Source: Bacteroidota bacterium (GTDB lineage: Bacteria; Bacteroidota; Rhodothermia; Rhodothermales; Bin80). Taken from it: a stretch of 41,468 nucleotides of DNA. The stretch covers positions 1 through 41,468 of the forward strand of contig JAPOTS010000139.1 of NCBI GenBank assembly GCA_026709065.1. The letters run 5' to 3'. A program made the position numbers and the translations under genes. Within the stretch, counting starts at the first letter, position 1, and every line of letters begins with the position of its first letter. Under the pieces are notes generated by a model. That model saw only the letters and a program-made list of their open reading frames with translations, was not told the DNA's origin and searched no databases. Positions 18,740 to 27,605 of this stretch are shown here, in pieces.

Positions 18740-19693
18740 TTAGGACGCTCTGAGCTTGTCAAATGCGATTTGTTGCGGTGTTCCGGGAGGGATGTCATAC
18801 GGGTGGTGAGGAAGAACGACAGGCTTGAGTACTGGATAGCGATGTCCTAAATAAAACGGTTGTGGTTTGCCATTTGGTTCGCCTCCGATGACTAGTACGG
18901 TAGATCCCTGCTCCAAAATTTTTGCTCCAACTGAAGCGATTCCAGTAGATGAGCTGGTTGTTTCCCAAGTATCACCCCACTCATATACCCATTGAGCGTC
19001 TGCATCAACGAGCCGTACACATCCGTGACTGAGGGGGCCGCCGGTTGGCATTTCATATTGATGAACATGCATGCCTTTTGCTGCATGGAAATTCATGACC
19101 CAGTACATTTCCCATGGTTCGTCTTCAGGGCTTTCGGATGAGATACGATATTCCTCACGCCAGTTAAAATTAAAGCGTCCATTTGGAGTCGGAGTCGTCT
19201 CAGGATCTCCAGTATTGATGATTCCCCAACGCATCAGTTGTCCATACTCGTAGGCTGCGAAGGCTTGAATAGATTTATCCATGATAAATAGCTTATCAAA
19301 CTCTCTGCCTCCGGGATAATAGCGGGGAAATGGAGAGTAGCCTCTAAAATCAAGATCAAATTGTACTGGATAAATGATCGTGTCACCCACGGTAAAGGTT
19401 TGCATCATTCGGCGGTTGACCATTTCCACTAAGATGGAGCGTTGGTTGCCTAAATCTGTGTTTCCATCACCAATAAGTCTATAGAATGCGTTCCTTGCGA
19501 GTGCATTATTTCCACTCTCGTTATTCAATACATGATATTTATAAAACACATCGGGAATATGATCAACGGTCTCAAAGCGTAGATTCAGAATATCTGCTAC
19601 TGCATCTTGATCAATATAGCCGCCAGATTGCGCTGATGCCAGGGGAGCAATCATCATGAGCCATAGGATACTTAAAAAGAATTTCCGAATCAT
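18740..19693 (-). CDS. L,D-transpeptidase (YkuD family), exported
   Basis: 317 residues with a signal peptide (1-21, ending ASAQ). The YkuD active site is MHVHQYEMPTGGPLSHGCVR: His at about 209/211, then SHGC with catalytic Cys225 and Arg227. These enzymes make 3-3 peptidoglycan cross-links or attach proteins to peptidoglycan in the periplasm. A C-terminal tail of about 60 residues follows the catalytic domain. It is last in a minus-strand run xseB, conserved protein, K+ channel, ykuD-like, with 21 bases to the channel gene. ATG start. Confidence 0.9.
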   Translation of the reverse strand: MIRKFFLSILWLMMIAPLASAQSGGYIDQDAVADILNLRFETVDHIPDVFYKYHVLNNESGNNALARNAFYRLIGDGNTDLGNQRSILVEMVNRRMMQTFTVGDTIIYPVQFDLDFRGYSPFPRYYPGGREFDKLFIMDKSIQAFAAYEYGQLMRWGIINTGDPETTPTPNGRFNFNWREEYRISSESPEDEPWEMYWVMNFHAAKGMHVHQYEMPTGGPLSHGCVRLVDADAQWVYEWGDTWETTSSSTGIASVGAKILEQGSTVLVIGGEPNGKPQPFYLGHRYPVLKPVVLPHHPYDIPPGTPQQIAFDKLRAS

Positions 19694-19714
19694 GTAACAG
19701 TAGGATGATTAGTG

Positions 19715-20773
19715 TTAAGACTTATTATACGGAGTTTTGCCGCTTGGTTTACATCCAGCTTTGGACAAATGATCAATCTTTTCAATACTTCCTAATACGA
19801 TTAAGGTATCTCCGCTTTCAATGAGATCATCTGGTTGGGGGTAGAACTGCATCTGATAATCTGGCCCCTTGAAAATGGCAATGACGATCGTTTCCCAGGC
19901 TTTACGAAAATCAACTTGTCGAAGAGTTTTTCCATCAAGTATGGAGTGGGGCTCAACAAATACCTGCTCCATCCCTAATCCAAGGTCTTCAGCTTTAAGG
20001 ACATGGGACATAAACTGTTCAACATGTGGGCGTAAGATGACTTGTGCCATGCGTTCAGCGCCAACCTGTACAGGGGAGATGACTTGAGATGCACCCGCTT
20101 GAAGGATTCGTCGTCTGCTAACGGTATCGGATGCTCGCGCGAGAATGAATAGGTCAGGGTTGATTTCGCGTGCAACTAAGGTTACATACACGGTTTGGGC
20201 ATCATCAGGGAGTAATATGATCAGTCCTTGTGCGTTTTTGATTCCGACCGCATGCAGTGCGCTGTCATGGGTTGCATCTCCCACAGCAGCATCAATACCT
20301 TCTACAGTTAATTGATCAACAATGGTTTGATCTCGGTCTAATATGACCAAAGGTTTTTGAGCTCTATGTAGAGTACTAGTTACATCTTTTCCTACCCGTC
20401 CATATCCACAGATGATATAGTGATTTTTCATTTCTTTAATTCGATTCATTCTGCGGCGCTTACGAATGATTGATCCAGCCACGAGTAATCTTGCCCATCG
20501 AACGGTTACAAACCCGACTGAACCAATTCCAATGAATGCATAAAGGATTGTAAAAATTCTGCCTGCGTCTGATAACTCATCTACTTCGGTATATCCGATG
20601 GTCGTAAGAGTGATAAATGACATGTAGAGTCCGTCCATGAAACTCCAATTTTCGAGTATTCGATAACCGAAAATTCCGACAAAGGTCCAGAATATCAAAA
20701 AGAGAATACTGTAAATAAACTCTAATCGTTGTGGCGATTGATCGGTCAATTGCCAGCGACGAATTGCATGCAT
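19715..20773 (-). CDS. two-TM potassium channel with RCK (TrkA) domains
   Basis: 352 residues. Two membrane helices (about 20-40 and 72-95) flank a pore loop with filter TTIGYTE (57-63). A cytoplasmic RCK/TrkA-N domain follows (YIICGYGRVGKDV, NAD-binding at 120-131) and then a TrkA-C domain (about 265-340, with DDLIESGDTLIVLG). This is the MthK/Kch layout: a tetrameric K+ channel gated by ligand binding to RCK domains. The filter GYTE replaces the canonical GYGD or GFGE. ATG start, 11 bases after the conserved gene upstream. Confidence 0.88.
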   Translation of the reverse strand: MHAIRRWQLTDQSPQRLEFIYSILFLIFWTFVGIFGYRILENWSFMDGLYMSFITLTTIGYTEVDELSDAGRIFTILYAFIGIGSVGFVTVRWARLLVAGSIIRKRRRMNRIKEMKNHYIICGYGRVGKDVTSTLHRAQKPLVILDRDQTIVDQLTVEGIDAAVGDATHDSALHAVGIKNAQGLIILLPDDAQTVYVTLVAREINPDLFILARASDTVSRRRILQAGASQVISPVQVGAERMAQVILRPHVEQFMSHVLKAEDLGLGMEQVFVEPHSILDGKTLRQVDFRKAWETIVIAIFKGPDYQMQFYPQPDDLIESGDTLIVLGSIEKIDHLSKAGCKPSGKTPYNKS

Positions 20774-20784
20774 ATCTCTGATGT

Positions 20785-21300
20785 TTATATAAGATCTTCT
20801 TGGGTCGGAAAAAGTTGAGTATAAACTGAGTCTTCAAATGGACGCTCAAAGTCACCATTATAGAGTTCTTTCAGAGTGGAAATTCCAAGATTGAAAACCG
20901 GCGTTTCATGAGTAATCAGCCCCAGTGTTCGTTTTTCTCTAAACTGACTTCTGGAGGTAAAATTGACAGCCCCGCCGGTATCTCGATAGAACATAAACAT
21001 GGGAGAAATGACCTTGCAGTGTCGTCTTTCTATGATGGATTCAATCTCATGAACAAGGGTATCAATTGCGCAGCCACTGACTTGGCTATTTGGAATTTCA
21101 CCAGCAATCATCAAGAACTGATTTGCATAGAGCATTGCTAAGCTGTGAATGGAGCGCCCGTGAGAGGTCCATTGACGGAGATACTGATTGGTATGCTCCA
21201 AAATTTTCTCAAACTCATGTGTGGATCCATCAAGAGCCATGATCCAAAGTTGAGCGTGATGTGAAAAATCTTCAAAGAGCTCGTGATTATTCTGGCACAT
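20785..21300 (-). CDS. conserved protein, Bacteroidota-type, unknown function
   Basis: 171 residues, soluble, no signal peptide. It resembles a family of about 160 residues widespread in Bacteroidota (segments LWIMALDGSTHEFE, YLRQWTSHGRSIHS, ANQFLMIAGEI and SGCAIDTLVHEIES), often mislabelled as ABC transporter ATPase although it has no Walker motifs. Recognition is from memory of these segments, so function remains unknown. Its ATG directly follows the xseB stop with no spacer, implying co-translation with the exonuclease VII small subunit. Confidence 0.75.
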   Translation of the reverse strand: MCQNNHELFEDFSHHAQLWIMALDGSTHEFEKILEHTNQYLRQWTSHGRSIHSLAMLYANQFLMIAGEIPNSQVSGCAIDTLVHEIESIIERRHCKVISPMFMFYRDTGGAVNFTSRSQFREKRTLGLITHETPVFNLGISTLKELYNGDFERPFEDSVYTQLFPTQEDLI

Positions 21301-21558
21301 TTAATCAATGCGAGAAATGTCCGAAGGTGATGGGTTTGGTTCGTCTGGATCAGACTCTAGTAGATCGCGTAATTCTGTAACACGCTGTTCGGCTTGATGA
21401 AGTCGTTTCTGGCATTCTTTAGCGAGTTTCACTCCCTCTTCATACTGTTGAAGGCTTGACTCAAGAGATGCATCACCTTTGGAAAGTGATTGTGCAATGG
21501 ATTCAATTCGCGACATAAGCGTATCAATTGAATCCTTAGGTTTTAGTGAATCATTCAT
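21301..21558 (-). CDS. xseB: exodeoxyribonuclease VII small subunit
   Basis: 85 residues from the ATG at 21558 (a TTG two codons upstream is possible). The XseB core is seen as LMSRIESIAQSLSKGDASLE, then SSLQQYEEGVKLAKECQKRL (about 14-53) and a coiled-coil-like stretch. It binds XseA to form the ssDNA exonuclease VII. xseA lies 2.2 kb away on the same strand, separated by an SDR gene on the opposite strand and by one unknown gene, so the two subunits are not in one operon. Confidence 0.92.
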   Translation of the reverse strand: MNDSLKPKDSIDTLMSRIESIAQSLSKGDASLESSLQQYEEGVKLAKECQKRLHQAEQRVTELRDLLESDPDEPNPSPSDISRID

Positions 21559-21620
21559 TTGCAAGATCTATTAGCTTAGGCAATAAACATATACAATTAT
21601 ACACACAAATATACATAAAG

Positions 21621-22400
21621 ATGAATTTAGGACTTCAAGACAAAGTTGCAGTCGTTACTGGCGCAAGTCGAGGTTTAGGTAAAGCGATCGCTACTCAATT
21701 GGCTTCTGAGGGGTGCAAATTAGTCATCTGTGCACGTGGTCAAGAGGGGTTGATGGCCGCTCAAAAAGAAATCATGAGTTTATATGCCACCCCAGTATTG
21801 GCATTGGATACTGATTTGACACACATGGGAGCGCCAGAAAAATTGATTGATAGAACGGTTGAGCATTATGGGGGTGTTGATCTGTTGGTCAATAATGCGG
21901 GGGGAAATCGTCGGGGTAAATTTGCAGATTTATCAGATCAGGATTGGGAGGATATCTTGACCTTGAATTTGAAGATGCATTTGCGAACGACGCGCGCAGC
22001 CATTCCACATATGCAAAAAAAAGGATCTGGGTCAATTTTGTTTATTGGTTCAATTTTCGGACGTGAAGCTGGTGGGGCTGGGTTATCTATCTATAATACC
22101 ACGAAGTCAGCACTGATGAGTGCAGCCAAAATCATGGCGCTTGAACTTGCGCCCGATGGAATTCGGGTTAACACCTTAGCACCAGGATCTATTCAATTTC
22201 CAGGTGGTTCGTGGGACAAACGCGTCAAAAGCGATCCAGAGGGCATGAAGGTGTTTATTGCAGAGAATCTCCCGATTGGACGATTTGGGACGGCTCAGGA
22301 GATTGGAGATGTCGCCGCATTTTTACTATCTGATCGCGCTAGTCTTATTACTGGGGTTTGCCTCAATGCCGATGGAGGTCAGTCCCATTCTCTCATTTAG
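21621..22400 (+). CDS. short-chain dehydrogenase/reductase
   Basis: 259 residues of the classical SDR family. The NAD(P)-binding motif is TGASRGLGKA (about 14-23), followed by NNAGGNRRG, the active-site Tyr and Lys in YNTTKSA, and the LAPGSIQFPGG segment. The C-terminus ends SLITGVCLNADGG, typical of FabG-like reductases. The substrate is unknown. The start at 21621 gives the canonical NLGLQDKVAVVTGAS N-terminus; an in-frame ATG at 21546 would add 25 residues overlapping xseB and is unlikely. It is the only plus-strand gene between 18.7 and 25.3 kb. Confidence 0.9.
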   Translation: MNLGLQDKVAVVTGASRGLGKAIATQLASEGCKLVICARGQEGLMAAQKEIMSLYATPVLALDTDLTHMGAPEKLIDRTVEHYGGVDLLVNNAGGNRRGKFADLSDQDWEDILTLNLKMHLRTTRAAIPHMQKKGSGSILFIGSIFGREAGGAGLSIYNTTKSALMSAAKIMALELAPDGIRVNTLAPGSIQFPGGSWDKRVKSDPEGMKVFIAENLPIGRFGTAQEIGDVAAFLLSDRASLITGVCLNADGGQSHSLI

Positions 22401-22560
22401 TGACAGGGGAGTCTTATGATCTAACGAGAGCGAAATCAACAAGAGCAGTTGAGCCTCAAACTATAGGGCTTGACATCACGATTCAAAACAGTTGATGCAC
22501 AACTACGCCTATTTTGATCACACGCTCTATGCCTGCTGAGCGCAACGTTGTCAGTGATGT

Positions 22561-23727
22561 TTAGACAAAGCGGAGTAGACGTACCTTTAGATTTCGAACA
22601 TCTGATTCGGGCCTTCTCCATTGGATGAGTATAGGGCTTTGATAGGTTCCAGTCATGATTCGGCCACTGGTCTCGTCATTGTCTGAGTTGATCAAGAAGC
22701 GAACAGAACTTCCAAGATTCATCCAACGGGTTTCAAGAGGGGTTGCAATTCGATCTACGGCATACTCAAGAAGAGGTAGGTCTACGCCTAATCGTTCTGC
22801 GATATGTTCAACGGCAGAAACCCCGCGGGTGGCTAGTTTCAGTCCATCGCGAATCGTTTGATGTAGTTCGTACATCAGCACTTGTTTTGCCTTTCCAGGG
22901 ATTGAAAAAGGATGGCGGGCAAACTCTGACACATTACTGAGCATGAATTTCAGAGGATTTTTGAGAACATCGGTAATATCACGCTCCATGAGAAGGGTCT
23001 CATATTCGTTGACGGTAATGCCAGCGAATTTTTCATGTGGGTTGAGCTCAAAGGTGATGATGCCTCGATGAATTTTCTGTTGATCAATGATTGACTGGTA
23101 ATTTTGAAGAGAGTCATTGAGATCAATGGCGACTCTGTCTTTTTGAGGCATAGGCACAGAAATGGAATCTTCATGCACACATTCAACATTGTTATAGCCG
23201 ATTGCCATCACTTTTCTAGACCGAAATATACCCTGAAATTCCCCATCAAGATCTATTAAAAAGATGGGTTCTTTAGGATCAAATGAATACAGAACACAAT
23301 TGCATAGTCCTAAACAAATAAATGCTAAGTGAGAGTCGGCATTGAGGGGTTCATATTTTCGCTGTTCAGCACTGAGTTCGTCTCTGAGTTCCATTTGGTC
23401 ATGCCAATAGGGTGCACCTTCTGGGAAGAGTCGACGGGCAGAGCGAATTAAATTATTAATTCCTTCCTGGGTATTGCCAAGTTTTGAAGCAAAGGACTGT
23501 TCTATGAGACCCGCGGTGGTATGCAATGAAGACAAAGCAATCTTCTCATAAGATGAGAAGGAGGATAGGTCTGAGTCCGTCAGTGTCTGAGAAATATTGG
23601 TGATGTCAAGGCGTGAGCTCGGAGAGAGGTTCAATATCCTTGCAGTCGTTGAATTGTTAGAAGCGATGGGATTATTTATATAGATATGGAATGACAGCAC
23701 TGAGTGAGAATAATAAATTGTTGTCAA
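22561..23727 (-). CDS. unknown protein coupled to xseA
   Basis: 388 residues from a TTG start that overlaps the xseA stop (TTGA). A GTG at codon 10 is an alternative, and no ATG occurs before about residue 110. I recognise no domain. The protein is soluble, with a Ser/Thr-rich N-terminus, a central part with DPKEPIFLIDLDGEFQGIF and ITFELNPHEKFAGITVNEYE, and a C-terminal part with an HTH-like stretch (SAVEHIAERLGVDLPLLEYA). The overlap with xseA implies co-translation and perhaps a DNA-related or regulatory role; this is inference from position only. Confidence 0.7.
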   Translation of the reverse strand: MTTIYYSHSVLSFHIYINNPIASNNSTTARILNLSPSSRLDITNISQTLTDSDLSSFSSYEKIALSSLHTTAGLIEQSFASKLGNTQEGINNLIRSARRLFPEGAPYWHDQMELRDELSAEQRKYEPLNADSHLAFICLGLCNCVLYSFDPKEPIFLIDLDGEFQGIFRSRKVMAIGYNNVECVHEDSISVPMPQKDRVAIDLNDSLQNYQSIIDQQKIHRGIITFELNPHEKFAGITVNEYETLLMERDITDVLKNPLKFMLSNVSEFARHPFSIPGKAKQVLMYELHQTIRDGLKLATRGVSAVEHIAERLGVDLPLLEYAVDRIATPLETRWMNLGSSVRFLINSDNDETSGRIMTGTYQSPILIQWRRPESDVRNLKVRLLRFV

Positions 23728-24926
23728 TCAGATACAATTGCTTTGCGGTGTCCGTCAGCAAAGTGAATTTTTATAGCATCGTTAGTGTTTAATTGTTCGG
23801 TTAAACGAACCGTTTCCCCTTCGTGTTCAATTCGTGCATATCCGCGAGAAAGAAAGCGTTTAGGGTCAAGGGAAACCATCTGTTGGTTGAGCAAGCTCAC
23901 TTTGTGGATTTGAGATGTGAGACGAACATTGCATGCTTCATGGAGCTGATCAATCAGGGCATTGAGGGTTTGCTGGGCATCACGGACGTGATTTATAGGT
24001 GTATTGAATGAATATGAATTAGTGATTTTGTTGATGCTCTGGCGCATGGACATGATGCGATCAACCATTGCCGTATACATGTGTTGCTCATGCCAATGAA
24101 TGGATTGACTGACTGATGACAATTCAGGGACTGCCATTTGCGCGGCATGTGAGGGAGTTGCAGCACGAATATCAGCAGTTAAATCTGCAATAGTAGTATC
24201 AGTTTCGTGCCCGACTGCACTGATAATGGGAATGCCAGAGTCTGAGATTGCGTAAGCGACAATTTCCTCATTGAAGGCCCATAAATCTTCCAGAGATCCC
24301 CCTCCACGACCGATAATCAATAAATCGGGTTGATATTTAGTTGAGAGACCATTGAATTGGCGGATTGCATGAGAAATCTCAGGCGCCGCATCCGGCCCTT
24401 GAACCCGAACGGATGCCAAAATGAGTTGGCATACAGGGAAGCGATCTCTGAGAATACGAAGAATATCTTGAACCGCAGCACCTTCAGCAGAGGTCACAAT
24501 TCCAATACATTCAGGGATAGCAGGTAGTTTCAGTTTGTTTGAAGGGTCAAAGAGTCCTTTTGATGCCAATTTTTCTTGGAGTTCAAAAAAACGTTTTTGA
24601 AGTTCACCAATGGTTTGTCGGCGTTCAATTTTTCTGACATCAAACTGCAGGCGGCAGTATTTAGGGTAAATAGTTGGGGCTCCGTACACGCGCAGGAGTT
24701 GACCGGGTTGTGGTTGAAAGGAGACGCTCTGCGTTCTACTTTGCCACATCACACATTTCAGAGAGCTGGACTCATCGGCAAGTGTAAAGTACCAGTGACC
24801 TCTTCGGGCTGTGAACTCCGAGAGTTCACCCTCTACCCATGCATGCCCGTACGATCCAATATGCTCGCGTAATTGAGATAGATACTTACCGACTTTTATT
24901 ACAACATCCGAGTGGATTTCTTTCAT
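23724..24926 (-). CDS. xseA: exodeoxyribonuclease VII large subunit
   Basis: 400 residues. An N-terminal OB-fold (AWVEGELSEFTARRGHWYFT, about 28-47) precedes the nuclease core: GIVTSAEGAAVQDILRIL (about 140-157), DLLIIGRGGGSLEDLWAFN (about 200-218) and SAVGHETDTTIADLTADIRA (about 233-252). A helical region and a short C-terminal domain (RFLSRGYARIEHEG) follow. It degrades ssDNA processively with XseB. A decayed copy of its first 420 or so bases lies 2.5 kb upstream (see 26997-27416). ATG start. Confidence 0.95.
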   Translation of the reverse strand: MKEIHSDVVIKVGKYLSQLREHIGSYGHAWVEGELSEFTARRGHWYFTLADESSSLKCVMWQSRTQSVSFQPQPGQLLRVYGAPTIYPKYCRLQFDVRKIERRQTIGELQKRFFELQEKLASKGLFDPSNKLKLPAIPECIGIVTSAEGAAVQDILRILRDRFPVCQLILASVRVQGPDAAPEISHAIRQFNGLSTKYQPDLLIIGRGGGSLEDLWAFNEEIVAYAISDSGIPIISAVGHETDTTIADLTADIRAATPSHAAQMAVPELSSVSQSIHWHEQHMYTAMVDRIMSMRQSINKITNSYSFNTPINHVRDAQQTLNALIDQLHEACNVRLTSQIHKVSLLNQQMVSLDPKRFLSRGYARIEHEGETVRLTEQLNTNDAIKIHFADGHRKAIVSD

Positions 24927-25112
24927 GATAAGATTGTGAATGATTGATGGCCCTAAAACTATATCGTCCTATTGAACTGAAACTACAAAAATAAATTTAC
25001 AGCGATATGATTCAGAAGTTTTTCTTGGTGTAGGGATTTTTCCAGATCATCATGGGTAAAGTTTGATCTGATTGATAGTGACGGGTTATTTTGATTCTTC
25101 ATTCATACATGG
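24503..25112. repeat. duplicated segment, left copy (xseA 5' part and its upstream region)
   Basis: This 610-base stretch covers the first 420 or so bases of xseA plus about 185 bases upstream. By eye it aligns along its whole length with 26997-27605 at roughly nine bases in ten, in the same orientation. Landmarks shared by both include tttgccacatcacacatttc and cttaccgacttttattacaa. The match stops near 25112, just before the region leading to the secreted-peptide gene. Confidence 0.9.
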
Positions 25113-25318
25113 GAGACTCTTGCAAGGGTTTAGGCGGTTATGACAGGAACGAAATTTCTCATTGATCAGTCCAACTATTGTCCTTTGAGACAATGATCTA
25201 ATTTCAACTGGGTGGTTACGTTCATTGTTATTTACTAGTTCAAACCAAATAATAAAATATTCCCTTGACATTTCAATTAATTTATTGCCCCTGAGAGCGA
25301 ACCAAAATAATAATTATC
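25113..25318. other. upstream region of the secreted-peptide gene
   Basis: Together with 24927-25112 this makes a 392-bp gap between the divergent xseA and peptide genes. A TTGACA lies at 25265-25270, but no good -10 box follows at the expected distance. The last 60 bases are A/T-rich. No RNA gene seen. Confidence 0.4.
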
Positions 25319-25588
25319 ATGAATCAATTAAAATTTCGTATTTTCACCCTCTTAGTATCTTCAGTAATGGCACTATCTATGATGATGGTTATGCCTTCTC
25401 TTACAAATGTGTTTGGTACATCTGATATTGTTATCGTTAATCAGGTTGCCTGTGCATCAAGCAATGGGTCTTGTTGCCCTTACAAGAAGGCTGTCTGTGG
25501 TTTGAACGGTCAGAACTATAATGATAAACATTACTCTGACGGAAGCTGTGGTGGTACAGAAGGTCAAGATTGCAATACCCCAGAATAG
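25319..25588 (+). CDS. small secreted Cys-rich peptide, NVEALA-like
   Basis: 89 residues. Residues 1-30 form a hydrophobic leader (MNQLKFRIFTLLVSSVMALS followed by MMM). A short spacer ends in NQVACA (41-46), which aligns with the NVEALA motif that names a family of small Bacteroidota exported peptides. The remaining 44 residues carry six Cys (45, 52, 53, 60, 77, 85) and many Gly, Ser and Asn. The gene stops one base before a TolB-like propeller lipoprotein gene; in Bacteroidota NVEALA peptides commonly sit beside such propeller genes. The biological role of the pair is not known. The assignment rests on the motif, size and neighbour rather than full similarity. Confidence 0.65.
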   Translation: MNQLKFRIFTLLVSSVMALSMMMVMPSLTNVFGTSDIVIVNQVACASSNGSCCPYKKAVCGLNGQNYNDKHYSDGSCGGTEGQDCNTPE

Positions 25589-25589
25589 G

Positions 25590-26660
25590 ATGCACTTTAA
25601 GTGTTATTATCTGGTTTTTGCTCTTCTGATTACCGGTTGCTATGTTAACGAAGACCAACAACTATCCGTAGATGCTATAAATTTTACGATAGACACATTA
25701 ATTACATATCAGTTAGACGGCAGTGTGTTCACTAGCTCTGATAGCTTAGGTTCACCTTTTTCACTAGATGTAGGACAAGAACGGTTGTTTGTTGAAGATA
25801 ACAGTAGTGTGACATCTGGAAATCTGCTAATTTTTGATCTGAGCACTGGCGATTTCCTTTCGTCAGCAGTTAATAAGGGTGAAGGTCCATTAGAAATGAA
25901 TCGATTGCGTTCACTGGATTTTAAACCCAATCAAAACAGTGGATGGTTGTATGATTCCTCCCAAAGGAAAATACAATTTTTTGAGGGAGATTCGTTAACT
26001 GATAAGATGATTCGGTTAGAGGACTCTGGTTTTATTTTTGAAGCAGTCATGACAGAGGGGGATCGTATTGTTACCGCTGGGATGCATGAAGCTGGAAGAT
26101 TAGCAATCCATTCACCAGATGGAAAACTCGTTAGATATTTAGGGGATGACCCTCCAGGTGATCCTGAAATTCCTAATGCAGTGCGTAACCATGTTTACCA
26201 ATCATGGTTAGCTACAAATTCATCTGGAAATCGGATCGTATCTGCAACTTGGCATTCGGATCAAGTAGATATTTTTGACTTGCAAGGTCAGTTGCATTTG
26301 ATCAGAGGACCAGGTTTTCATGAGCCGAAATACTCAGTATATGGAGATGATGATGGAAATTCATGGATGGGACTGGAAGATGAGACGATTATTGCGTATT
26401 TGAGTGTAGATGCAACAGACGAGTTTATTTACGCGCTCTACTGTGGTAAAACGCTGGGATGGTCAATGAGTACTGGGACTGGAACTGCCCGGGGAGATCA
26501 GGTCATCGTGTTTGATTGGAATGGGATTCCTAAAGCTCTACTGCAGATAGAAGATGGTGCTCTGAAAATTGGTATATCTGGGGATGGACGAGATTTGTAT
26601 GCCATATACTATAGCCCCACCCCTCTCATTTTACGTTATGAATTGCCAGATATAGGTTAG
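25590..26660 (+). CDS. TolB-like six-bladed beta-propeller lipoprotein
   Basis: 356 residues from the ATG at 25590, one base after the peptide stop. A longer in-frame start at 25521 would overlap the peptide gene and bury the signal. Residues 1-17 are a lipoprotein signal with lipobox LITGC (C17). The rest is beta-rich with propeller-type repeats: RLFVEDNSS...LLIFDLSTGDFLSS, GWLYDSSQRKIQFFEG, DQVDIFDLQGQL and DQVIVFDWNGIP. This layout fits the TolB-like/6-bladed propeller family (Pfam TolB_like) found next to NVEALA peptides. It is probably on the outer membrane or in the periplasm; a role in binding or processing the peptide is inference. Confidence 0.75.
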   Translation: MHFKCYYLVFALLITGCYVNEDQQLSVDAINFTIDTLITYQLDGSVFTSSDSLGSPFSLDVGQERLFVEDNSSVTSGNLLIFDLSTGDFLSSAVNKGEGPLEMNRLRSLDFKPNQNSGWLYDSSQRKIQFFEGDSLTDKMIRLEDSGFIFEAVMTEGDRIVTAGMHEAGRLAIHSPDGKLVRYLGDDPPGDPEIPNAVRNHVYQSWLATNSSGNRIVSATWHSDQVDIFDLQGQLHLIRGPGFHEPKYSVYGDDDGNSWMGLEDETIIAYLSVDATDEFIYALYCGKTLGWSMSTGTGTARGDQVIVFDWNGIPKALLQIEDGALKIGISGDGRDLYAIYYSPTPLILRYELPDIG

Positions 26661-26732
26661 GGTCCTGGTCTAAGATGAATGATTGGATTCGGGGTAAATG
26701 TATTGTTTCTGATTATGCTTTGTTATAGGTAG

Positions 26733-26965
26733 ACTAATGGTCATGGTTCGGAGCATTCTGAGAGATGTGCCCATCTAAACCGCAGTAATCAGTGATCGCC
26801 ATAATTAAATTCATTAGACTTTCTGATCCTGAATCAACCCACGAGGATGTCCAGTATCCTCATTAGAGAGGTATTTTGAGAGAAAGTTTACCACAATTAT
26901 TTGCTAACATGTCGGTCCTATTGATCTATATTACCTGCAAGGGAATTAATTACCTAACGTAAGTT
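26733..26965 (+). pseudogene. decayed 3' part of the low-molecular-weight phosphatase gene
   Basis: Aligns by eye with about 30826-31060, the second half of the intact phosphatase gene. Shared landmarks are gtcatgg..cggagca, agagatgtgc, gatcctgaatc, cgaggatgt versus agaggatgt, ttttgag, aacatgt and cctattga. Many substitutions and several indels destroy the frame (for example a TAG where the intact gene reads through PYYSG). The 5' half is absent; unrelated sequence precedes it. It runs almost directly into the decayed xseA copy. I infer it is the right-hand end of the left copy of a tandem duplication. Confidence 0.75.
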
Positions 26966-26996
26966 TGTACGGTTAGAAAAATTTTGAATCTTGATC

Positions 26997-27416
26997 CAAT
27001 GCATTCTAGGATCGCGGGTAAATTCAGTTTGTTTGTAGGGTCAAAGAGCCCTTCTGATGACAATTTTTCTTGAAGTCCAAAAAACGCCTCTGAAGGTCAC
27101 TAATGGTTTATCGGCGTTCAAATTTTCTAACATCAAACATTAGACGGCAGTATTTTGGGCAAATAGTTGGGGCTCCCTAACGCGCAGGAGTTGACCGGGC
27201 TGTGGTTGAAAGGAGACTTTCTGCGTTCTACTTTGCCACATCACACATTTCAGTGAGCTGGATTCATTGCAAGTGTAAAGTACCAGTGACCTCTTAGGGC
27301 TGTGAACTCTGAGAGTTTACCTTCTACCTATGCATGTCCGTACGATCCAATAGCTCGCGTAACTAAGATAGATACTTACCGACTTTTATTACAACATCTG
27401 AGTGGCTTTCTTTCAT
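26997..27416 (-). pseudogene. decayed 5' part of xseA
   Basis: Second copy of the beginning of xseA, start codon included (cat at 27414-27416). It matches 24503-24926 at about nine bases in ten by eye but has at least three single-base losses relative to the intact gene: in the ctccgtacacgcg, actcatcggcaag and atatgctcgcg stretches. The product would be frameshifted, and only about a third of the gene is present. The bases 27417-27605 continue the match into the xseA upstream region. The AbiEi-like gene begins 51 bases after the match ends. Confidence 0.9.
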
Positions 27417-27605
27417 GATAAGATTGTGTAATGATTGATGCTACTGAAACTATATCGTCCTATTGAACTGAAACTACAAAAATAAATTTACAGCGAATGA
27501 TTCAGAATTTTTTCTTGGTGTTAGGATTTTTCCAGATTATCATGGATGAAGTTTGATCAGAGTGATAAGGGATCGGTTATTTTGATTTTTCATATATTAC
27601 ATGGT
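26997..27605. repeat. duplicated segment, right copy
   Basis: Direct-repeat partner of 24503-25112. It holds the decayed xseA start and its former promoter region, whose plus-strand side now faces the first AbiEi-like gene. Confidence 0.9.

Noticed and set aside
21546-21620. N-terminal extension of the SDR protein
   Set aside because: It overlaps the xseB start and lies upstream of the canonical SDR beginning.
25521-25589. N-terminal extension of the propeller protein
   Set aside because: The longer start overlaps the peptide gene and would place the lipoprotein signal inside the protein.
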